Below are positions 9,701-14,426 of a stretch of 45,266 nucleotides of DNA, one piece after another (position 1 is the stretch's first letter; every line of letters starts with the position of its first letter). The DNA lies in NCBI RefSeq assembly GCF_002086275.1, contig NZ_MVHT01000052.1, positions 1 through 45,266 on the forward strand. The letters are read 5' to 3'. Both the position numbers and the translations under genes were made by a program. Origin of the DNA: Mycobacterium intermedium (lineage in GTDB: Bacteria > Actinomycetota > Actinomycetes > Mycobacteriales > Mycobacteriaceae). Under the pieces are notes generated by a model. That model saw only the letters and a list, made by a program, of their open reading frames with translations, was not told where the DNA came from and searched no databases.

Positions 9701-11010
9701 AAATTCGCCTCGCCGAAATCTTGCTGCCTTTGGGCTCTCTGGCCGGGCGCAGTGGTCCCGAGCTACGTGCATTTCTTGGCGAGCGGCGAGCGGTGCCCAG
9801 GATGTCATTGAGCGAACGGTTGGCGCACGGAGTGGTCACGCTCGATGCTGCCGGTTTAGCGACGCTGGGTTGGTTCAAAGACACGCTAAACGCGGTGTAT
9901 CACACTGACAGTCAGAGGGATTCGTTGATCGCTGACATCGCGATCAAGGAAGCAGTTGCGGATGCTGCCCATAACGCCATTCATCCGTCACAGGTTCAGA
10001 TCGTCGACGGGCAGGTGAGCTGTCCCTCCCTGCCATTAGAACAAGTCCGTGTCGAGGTCGAGAAAACACAGCTGGGCGGGTGCCGTGCGAGCGCGTCGTT
10101 GCAGACTGACTGGGAACCTGTGCTCAGCTGGTCGAACGACACGCTGGGCACGCAGCAGGGCGATTTCGCGGATCTGCTCCATTGGGCCCTGCTGTTGCGC
10201 TACGTCCGACACGTCATCGTCACGGATCCAGCTGGGATGACGGCGCTCCGTGGTCGCCCCGTTTTGCTGTTGGGCAACCACCAGGTGCAGATCGAGTCGG
10301 TCTTGGGCACAGCAATAGCCTCATGGGTGACCGGTACCAAGGTGGTGACGGTAGCACATGCCAAGCATGAAACCCGTTGGATCGGAGCGCTGTTGCGGCT
10401 CGTGCACGCTGTAACGGGGACCGAGCTCAGGACAGTCCGGTACTTCGACCAGCGACAGCCACGGCAGTTCTTCGATGTGGTGGAAGAAATCAAACGCGAC
10501 GCTGTCAACCACGCGGTTTCAACGATGGTGCATGCCGACGGAACCCGACATGTTCGCTCCGGTCAGCGTGTCGAGAGAATAACCTCCACCCTCTTGGACG
10601 CGGCGATAGACGTGTCCATGCCAATCGTTCCGGTGTACTTCGCAGGGGGGTTGCCGGAGCAACCGGTGGGTTACAAACTTGAAGTGCCTTATCGCCATGC
10701 CGCCCAGGACTACGTTTTCGGTCGGCCGATCCTGCCTGACGAGTTGCGCGGGATGCCATACGCTCACCGTCGACGCCGTGTCCTCGACGCCATCAACGAC
10801 CTTGCCCCATTCAGTAACACGGCAAATCAGCCAAATTACCTCGCAGAGAGCCGGATTGCGCTAGCTGCCGGCGGCGCGTCCCCGCTTGAGTCTATTTGGG
10901 TTTATATCAACGACGCATTAGATGCCCTTCCGGTGGATTGGCGCACCACCCTCAGCGCAGGTAACTGGCCGGGAGTTTGCTCAACCCAGGGTCACTTCGC
11001 TTCCGCATGA
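3727..11010 (+). CDS. PfaC/Pfa3-like synthase: KS-CLF-DH-DH-PKS-type DH-acyltransferase
   Basis: Giant 2427-residue synthase subunit. The GTG start is preceded by GTGGAG at 3716-3721. Domains in order: ketosynthase (1-430) with complete triad Cys183, His318, His354; chain-length-factor-like KS (about 455-760) with no active cysteine (FTVYREELSG); Pro-rich linker; two FabA-like didomains in which a hotdog half lacking the His is followed by a competent one (His1207 in GHFKNDPCMPG, His1600 in AHFYQDPVQPG); a PKS-type dehydratase-like domain with His1746 and Asp1907; a short region with IKEAV at 2073; and a C-terminal PlsC/AGPAT acyltransferase (His2185, DGTR at 2271-2274). KS-CLF-DH-DH is the classic PfaC core. 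A terminal AGPAT is known from myxobacterial Pfa3 proteins, where it is proposed to move the acyl chain to glycerolipid. I see no AT domain. The acyltransferase motif is HX4E instead of the usual HX4D. Confidence 0.92.
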   Translation: MKFEPIAIVGQGCVLPGGLSPDELWTTVIEGRDVLGPPQPDDWRIAAPKVVQDGKNGSTLDHTWSARGGYVRGFDEIFDAHGLLVGPDSFNGLDPLFLWVVEAGRQALESAGWRIGGAPGCTGVILGNLTFPTRTLVDLAENFWRGTEYKIDWRNRFMSAQPAHLLANALGLTGGATAIEAGCASSLYAIKLACDRLHDRTADVMLAGGVNGASDLLIHVFFTALHALSRSGRSRPFDSSGDGVVPAEGAAILALRRLEDAVAEGNPILGVIRGIGLSNDGRGRGLLVPFQKGQERAMRLAYAMAELEPQDISFIECHATGTPRGDLTELTSMSSIFAGTTDIPIGSLKSNLGHTITASGAAGIIKVLAAMRAGIRPPTLHVTDPLPFIADSPFRVLTEAESWACDGPRRAAISNFGFGGNNAHLLLEEWVEPASTGNILSGSPIARPQIDDDIAIVGLSLLVGDGHNTASVAEHLKSGRSIVTDDNGMLRARMAEIHLDLRQASFPPCDLNQAQAQQLALLSAALDIDELIRELPPERTSVVVGMGCDTSATRSEIRVRLAAEIDDPQQLALARDNVAPPGTAASVVGAIPNIVANRLNSQFDLAGPSFTVYREELSGITALKMAARALQRGEVDAAVVGAVDLSCEPIHEEAARVLLGTDQQIPGDAAVVMVVKRAADARRDGDRILATLPADHEPHGDCVHLGTAPGASNLSALLGHSHAASGLLHVAAGVLYGLLNVRPDGAPWTSQQRMVVVALRALGGQNEQIVLVPPPADRREIDARAGLFAPPRSRAGTPSWQQFLAHLPNVQLPAPTQQLEEPMTTRLPVPPPLPKAQEAERRVPLGAALIAVTPVDTLTVVPGDDVRSHDVTDSPEALPPLQKALAKNRADEEMAGGAGESIQPCRAAADDLPEPTAKRAPVGLTLGKDGLLVHASGRISDVFGPKFKVQDDYHRQVRMPAPPMLLADRVLGIDAEPGKLDTGVLWTETDVTADGWWRHQGRMPAGIMIESGQADLMLISWMGIDFANKGDRVYRLLGFEVTFLGGLPEIGDTLRFDIHVDGHARQGDIRMFFFHYDCTVNGVERMLLRNGQAGFFSDEELAASRGILWRPEDETVSGPMDSTPSRTSRTSLDRADLEALAAGKVWQTFGHGFERAASHTRTPCIAGGDMLLLDAVTNLDFAGGPWGRGYLRAVSQVAPEDWYFTGHFKNDPCMPGTLMFEATLQTMAIYMMALGMSIEFDGWRFEPVPYETYKMRCRGQVTPQSRELVYEVFVREVIAGPEPTLFADLLCTVDGLPAFHCRRMGLRLSPGWLMDLGAKELEGHTETSTVAEADGFRFDYRALLSSAIGKQSEAFGPLYQKFDTHRRMPRLPGPPYHFVSRVTELVGDIGVVQSGTEMVVEYDVPSDAWFFGANGTATMPNAVLMEVALQPCGFLANYIGCPLDYADDVYFRNLDGTGQQHRLITPSTGTLRTRVKTKKVAKATGVTIVGFSGEIHAGAELVYTFETVFGYFGREALQRQVGLPVTDEQRRLLELPCSAQVVDLHDGPLEFFGPGARLAESELLMIDRVTGRWPTGGTAGLGRWRAVTDIDPAAWFFKAHFYQDPVQPGSLGIEMLLQLLQFAMLDLGLGKEAGPLARFEPVALREAITWKYRGQVVPTNKQITSELEITRIARDDNGILAVADAYLWVDGKRIYSATNLAMRITSNAQEGQSRLAVGLTATTSETATVTIEKTIDPARDTWITDHCPTFVIPCLPMMSVVDLFAQAGSQAAGAAKVVEIADVELVRWITVDSPKRLRVIVEPVERGSFRARLEVWRDAPRAGLSRWETHAHATIVTADHYTGAPAPPAPLDGSTPFASPYDGTVFHGPAFASLMDGARIGRNGSSGTLAVDRCAVPVGQVQPGLLDGALHIVPHTAMSVWATDQADVESYREVKDPDAGFPRRVVWARFYSDVPVAGTVDVEARFVGFDDADCRMPVIDLWLSVAGTAWAQIRLAEILLPLGSLAGRSGPELRAFLGERRAVPRMSLSERLAHGVVTLDAAGLATLGWFKDTLNAVYHTDSQRDSLIADIAIKEAVADAAHNAIHPSQVQIVDGQVSCPSLPLEQVRVEVEKTQLGGCRASASLQTDWEPVLSWSNDTLGTQQGDFADLLHWALLLRYVRHVIVTDPAGMTALRGRPVLLLGNHQVQIESVLGTAIASWVTGTKVVTVAHAKHETRWIGALLRLVHAVTGTELRTVRYFDQRQPRQFFDVVEEIKRDAVNHAVSTMVHADGTRHVRSGQRVERITSTLLDAAIDVSMPIVPVYFAGGLPEQPVGYKLEVPYRHAAQDYVFGRPILPDELRGMPYAHRRRRVLDAINDLAPFSNTANQPNYLAESRIALAAGGASPLESIWVYINDALDALPVDWRTTLSAGNWPGVCSTQGHFASA

Positions 11011-11013
11011 CCG

Positions 11014-11031
11014 GAGCCCACAAAGGGGCTC
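11014..11031. terminator. Short hairpin between convergent synthase and pfaD genes
   Basis: GAGCCC at 11014-11019 and GGGCTC at 11026-11031 form a perfect 6-bp stem with a 6-base loop. It lies in the 55-bp gap between the convergent stops of the synthase and pfaD. There is no T-run, so its role as a terminator is a guess from position. Confidence 0.3.
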
Positions 11032-11065
11032 GGCTCATGGCGGTTCGGTAGCAGTACGTGAGGTG

Positions 11066-12721
11066 TTAAAGCGAGAGTGGGCGCGGAATGTAGCGGAAAG
11101 CAGTCGTTGGCACGGGCACGCCGCAATTGCGGGCCTGCTGGGCGCGGCTGATTCGGGCGGCACCTTCAAGCAGATTTAGGGCTACTTGGACGGCCTCACG
11201 GTGCTCGCACTGCTCCAGATAGCTACCGGCGACCCAGCTGTTGAAGGCTCCCATGGATGGACCGCACCAGATTTGGTAGTCCAGGACACGACCTGGTTCG
11301 CCGTTGATGGCCCACCGACTGGATCGCCCTAGGTACCAACGGAACACCAACGCCATCTGATACTTCGGGTCTCGGGCCGCGAGCTCGAGAACCGACGGAT
11401 CGCGCTGTTGCCAGTACCGCTGTGTTTCCGCCCAGACCTCGTCGACGGTGGTGCCGAGGATTTTGTCCAGCTCCTTGCGTTGTTTATCGCTCAGTGCCGT
11501 CAGGCTCGGATAGGCGGCATACCATTCATAGAGCTTCCTCGCGCGCGGGCCGAACATGGTGCCACGCTTGAGGACCTGCAAGTTAACGCCCATCTCGAAC
11601 ATGTCGGAAGCCGGCGCCATCATCACGTCCGCCACTCCGGCCTTGGTGAGCATCTCGCGAGCCTCTACCGAAAGCCCTGACTCCACGCACGATTGATTCA
11701 CCGATCCGGTCAACACGTACGCAGCTCCCATCGCGAACGCGCTGGCCACCGCCTGCGGTGTACCGAGACCGCCGGCCGCGCCTACCCGCACCCGGCGGTT
11801 CAGGCGGTGCTGCTGTTCGAGTACGTCTCGCAGCAACGCGATTTCCGAGAAAAGTGCGGGCAGCGGACGGTTGTCGGTGTGTCCGCCGCTGTCGGCCTCA
11901 ACCGTGATGTCCTCTGCCACGGGCACGTATCGGGAAAGCTCGGCTTCACGCGCGGTCAGCTTGCCGGCCGCCTCGAGCGCCGAAACCATCTCCGCCGGAG
12001 CCGGCTTCATGAACAGACTGGCGACTTCGGGGCGCGATATCTTCGCCATCACTTGGTTCTTACGAATGATGTTGCCGGCCGGATCCGTCGACAGTCCCGA
12101 GAGTGCGTAGTGAACGACCGCGGGCGTGAGCCTCATGAATGCTGATGCCTCGACGACAGGGACGCCGCGCGCAATGAACAACTCAGCAACCCGCGCTTCG
12201 AGTGCAACCTCGTTTGGTGAGTGGATCAGGTTCGCGCCCCATGCAGGTCCGGTCCGTCCGGCCAGTCTGGTCTGAATGGCGTCCAGCCCCCGCTCCACAT
12301 CGGAATACGAAAGACCCCCCGCGCCGAAGAAGCCCAGCATGCCGGCCTCTGCCATTGCGACAACAAGTGCTGGTGTCGCAATGCCATTCGCCATAGCCCC
12401 GGTGACATAGGGAAAGCGAAGCCCGTGGGCATCGCAAAAATCACGGTCGCCCAACCACTCTGGATAAATTGGGGGGAGCGTCCCCACTAGGGATACACCG
12501 GACGAGCCGTCGGCCACCGACTCACCGCCCATGGCGAGGCCGAGCTGCCCCGTAGCTTCCTCGCGGACGACGTGAAGCGGATGACGCACGTATTGGAGGA
12601 GATGCGCGATGTCATCTGGTGCGAACGCAGCCGGCGCTGCGCCTGGGCGCCAACCCCCGGATGCCGGGCTGGCGCCCGCCTGAGCGCTAGGTCCTAATGC
12701 GGCGGTGCGCGGTTGATTCAT
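11066..12721 (-). CDS. pfaD: PfaD-type enoyl reductase (2-nitropropane dioxygenase-like, FMN)
   Basis: Stand-alone enoyl reductase of Pfa-type synthases, 551 residues from an ATG. This family is an FMN-dependent TIM barrel that reduces the enoyl-ACP intermediate in trans. Visible features are an N-terminal cap, the barrel entry FPYVTGAMANGIATPALV, GFFGAGGLSY, and the phosphate-binding stretch GAAGGLGTPQA followed by YVLTGSVNQ. The C-terminal extension is typical of PfaD, with DVMMAPASDMFEMGV, GTMFGPRARKLYEWY and an FNSWVAGSYLE segment. Length and motif order match PfaD from known PUFA clusters. It is convergent to the synthase rather than in the same operon. It shares a 323-bp divergent intergenic region with the thioesterase/MmpS/MmpL genes, so the two units may be co-regulated from there. 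The leader shows only a weak GGGA ribosome site. Confidence 0.92.
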   Translation of the reverse strand: MNQPRTAALGPSAQAGASPASGGWRPGAAPAAFAPDDIAHLLQYVRHPLHVVREEATGQLGLAMGGESVADGSSGVSLVGTLPPIYPEWLGDRDFCDAHGLRFPYVTGAMANGIATPALVVAMAEAGMLGFFGAGGLSYSDVERGLDAIQTRLAGRTGPAWGANLIHSPNEVALEARVAELFIARGVPVVEASAFMRLTPAVVHYALSGLSTDPAGNIIRKNQVMAKISRPEVASLFMKPAPAEMVSALEAAGKLTAREAELSRYVPVAEDITVEADSGGHTDNRPLPALFSEIALLRDVLEQQHRLNRRVRVGAAGGLGTPQAVASAFAMGAAYVLTGSVNQSCVESGLSVEAREMLTKAGVADVMMAPASDMFEMGVNLQVLKRGTMFGPRARKLYEWYAAYPSLTALSDKQRKELDKILGTTVDEVWAETQRYWQQRDPSVLELAARDPKYQMALVFRWYLGRSSRWAINGEPGRVLDYQIWCGPSMGAFNSWVAGSYLEQCEHREAVQVALNLLEGAARISRAQQARNCGVPVPTTAFRYIPRPLSL

Positions 12722-13044
12722 CGCTGTTTCCCGTCAAACCATCAGTCGAGTAGGTAGGGCTCACGCGGCTCGGACTTGGCTCTCTCATGTAATCGGTCGG
12801 AAATAGTCGCCAATCTGAGGCATCCAATCCTGAAAGGCGCTGTTGGGGAATTGCGCACAGGCATGCACAGCCGAACTCTGCCGATCATCATCAATCAACC
12901 CCATACGGTATGAACAACATGATTGCCGGTCAATGACCCTGCGTCTCAGATGTCTTAACTTCGTGTTTCACTGACGGCCACTGGCAAACACATTCGGTCA
13001 ATTCCGTAATTTGGATCATACAAAGTCTTGACAACAAATATCTA
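12722..13044. other. Divergent intergenic region between pfaD and the exporter run
   Basis: This 323-bp stretch has no convincing gene and becomes A/T-richer toward its right end. It should hold the promoters of pfaD (leftward) and of the rightward hypothetical-thioesterase-mmpS-mmpL run. It contains the palindrome described at 12902. A TTGACA hexamer lies at 13028-13033, but I find no convincing -10 box at the right distance. Confidence 0.6.
12902..12912. promoter_or_regulatory. Palindrome CATACGGTATG, candidate operator
   Basis: CATAC-G-GTATG is a perfect odd palindrome. It is flanked by a looser inverted pair, CAATCA at 12892-12897 and TGATTG at 12920-12925, roughly centred on the same point. 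The site lies 181 bp upstream of the pfaD start in the region shared with the divergent genes. This makes it a candidate binding site for a repressor of the lipid locus. No cognate regulator is identified. Confidence 0.35.
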
Positions 13045-13341
13045 GTGCGTCACTGTTTCATCATGCGTGAACGGATTGCCGGAAAAGGGCCGACCGTCTT
13101 TATCGCGGAGGGCGCGCCGGCGGACCTCGCGCGCCTCGCCAGTCGTGTCGAAGAAGGGCTGCGCAGGGGGAGCGTGGCTTCCTTGGATTCAACGTATCGA
13201 TCAACCTCAGCCCTGTCCCAGCCGTACGTTGGGTGCGTCCGCGGCTTTCCGCCACCCAATGGCCAGATCGTCGAGGTCGTGGCGACGCGACCTTCACGCG
13301 AACCACTAACTATCGAATCACGCAGCGTGGCTCATGAATAA
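13045..13341 (+). CDS. Small hypothetical protein, not recognised
   Basis: Open frame of 98 residues from GTG, or 92 from the ATG at 13063. I do not recognise a family. The sequence is soluble-looking, with an N-terminal basic segment and an alternating charged helix (PADLARLASRVEEGLRRG). Codon usage in the first half is G/C-rich at third positions as in neighbouring genes, but the tail is less so. It lies in the divergent region before the thioesterase and in the same direction. No clear ribosome binding site was seen, so it may be a chance frame. Confidence 0.3.
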   Translation: MRHCFIMRERIAGKGPTVFIAEGAPADLARLASRVEEGLRRGSVASLDSTYRSTSALSQPYVGCVRGFPPPNGQIVEVVATRPSREPLTIESRSVAHE

Positions 13342-13424
13342 TTCGCGCCAAGGATAGGAATGCGTTGTTATTCAGCCTTCATCAGCGAGGCTGCATGTCC
13401 CGCAAGATCGAGAAAGGACACATT

Positions 13425-13859
13425 GTGGAGAACGGGTACCACAGCAAAAGCCCACTAAAAATCATCGAAAAATGCCCTGTGCATTTCGACGATCTGGACG
13501 CGTTTGGGATGCTCTACGCCGGACGTTATTACCCGCTGGTCGAACGCGGAATTATCAGGGGTATTACGAAGATGGGCTTTCCGATTGGCCACGAGGACAT
13601 GAACGTCGTCATTCGAGAAATGAAGTTGACTTTCGGTTCCCCTATTCGCCGGGTGGGGGAAGTCGAGTTGGAGTTCTGGTTGGCTCGCGTCAGCCGCAGC
13701 ACTGCCACTCACGAATTCGTGGTACGCAGCGAAGATGGCGAGCACGCACGTGGGTACCGCACAGCTACCAAAGTCAATCTGGCAACGCAGCGGTCGGCGC
13801 CGTGGGGTGATGGAATCCTTGCTGCCTTCGGGGTAAAGCAACTCGCCGCTGCGGTGTAG
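13425..13859 (+). CDS. 4HBT/YbgC-type acyl-ACP or acyl-CoA thioesterase
   Basis: Single hotdog-fold protein of about 144 residues. The motif DDLDAFGMLYAGRYYPLVERG matches the catalytic D-x-D-x-x-G-x-x-x-x-x-x-Y segment of YbgC/FadM thioesterases; Asp25 corresponds to the catalytic Asp. Further hotdog strands follow (MKLTFGSPIRRVGEVELEFW). The GTG at 13425 is chosen because AAAGGA at 13413-13418 sits six bases before it. In-frame ATG 13395 or TTG 13365 would add 10 or 20 residues. Its place next to mmpS/mmpL and divergent to pfaD suggests that it releases or edits acyl chains made by the Pfa-like synthase. The substrate is inferred only from context. Confidence 0.8.
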   Translation: MENGYHSKSPLKIIEKCPVHFDDLDAFGMLYAGRYYPLVERGIIRGITKMGFPIGHEDMNVVIREMKLTFGSPIRRVGEVELEFWLARVSRSTATHEFVVRSEDGEHARGYRTATKVNLATQRSAPWGDGILAAFGVKQLAAAV

Positions 13860-13988
13860 ACGTCGGACGTGGTCCGTCAACGGTATTGCGTCACTGCAGT
13901 GTCCAACCAGCGGGTGCCGTCGGCGAACTCACTTCGTAAGGGCGCAAACGCTTTCGATGACAAGCGGTCGGCGGAAAGGAGTCCGATA

Positions 13989-14426
13989 GTGTTCGAATTG
14001 TTCAAAAGGCTCTGGATCCCGCTGACCCTTGTCGTTGTTCTAGTGGTGGGCGGGTGCGCGGTCGTCCGCATTCGAGGCGCGTTCATCGCCAACGCCGAAG
14101 TGACGAGCGGGGAGCAACTCGCGGACAATTCCAAGCCGTTCAATCCCAAGCGCATCACCTACGAGATATCGGCAGCATCCGGCGTCACCGCGAAGATCGA
14201 CTATCTCGACGAAGACGGCCAACCGCACTATGTCGAGGCAGCGTCGCTACCGTGGTCGCACACCATCGTGACGACATTGCCCTCGATGTCGGCCAACGTT
14301 GTGGCGCAAGGTAGTAGTGACGTCGGTACGTTGCGATGCCGCGTACTCGTCGATGGTCAGGTGCGCGACGACCGGCTCAGCGACTCATACGCACCCTTCG
14401 TTTACTGCCTGGTGAAATCCACATGA
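13989..14426 (+). CDS. MmpS family membrane protein (MmpL accessory)
   Basis: Small membrane-anchored partner of an MmpL transporter, 145 residues, close to the usual MmpS length. It has one N-terminal transmembrane helix (about residues 9-28, IPLTLVVVLVVGGCAVVRI) and a periplasmic beta-rich domain. Family hallmarks are visible: PKRITYEISAASG, IDYLDEDGQPH, LPWSHTIVTTLPS and a C-terminal DSYAPFVYCLVKS. The GTG start at 13989 is fixed by AAAGGAG at 13975-13981; a longer frame upstream lacks such a site. The stop overlaps the mmpL start as ATGA, so the two are translationally coupled. MmpS proteins assist lipid or siderophore export by their cognate MmpL. The cargo here is probably the product of the adjacent lipid locus. 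Confidence 0.93.
   Translation: MFELFKRLWIPLTLVVVLVVGGCAVVRIRGAFIANAEVTSGEQLADNSKPFNPKRITYEISAASGVTAKIDYLDEDGQPHYVEAASLPWSHTIVTTLPSMSANVVAQGSSDVGTLRCRVLVDGQVRDDRLSDSYAPFVYCLVKST

Noticed and set aside
13028..13056. Sigma-70-like promoter with TTGACA
   Set aside because: No acceptable -10 hexamer at 16-18 bp spacing.
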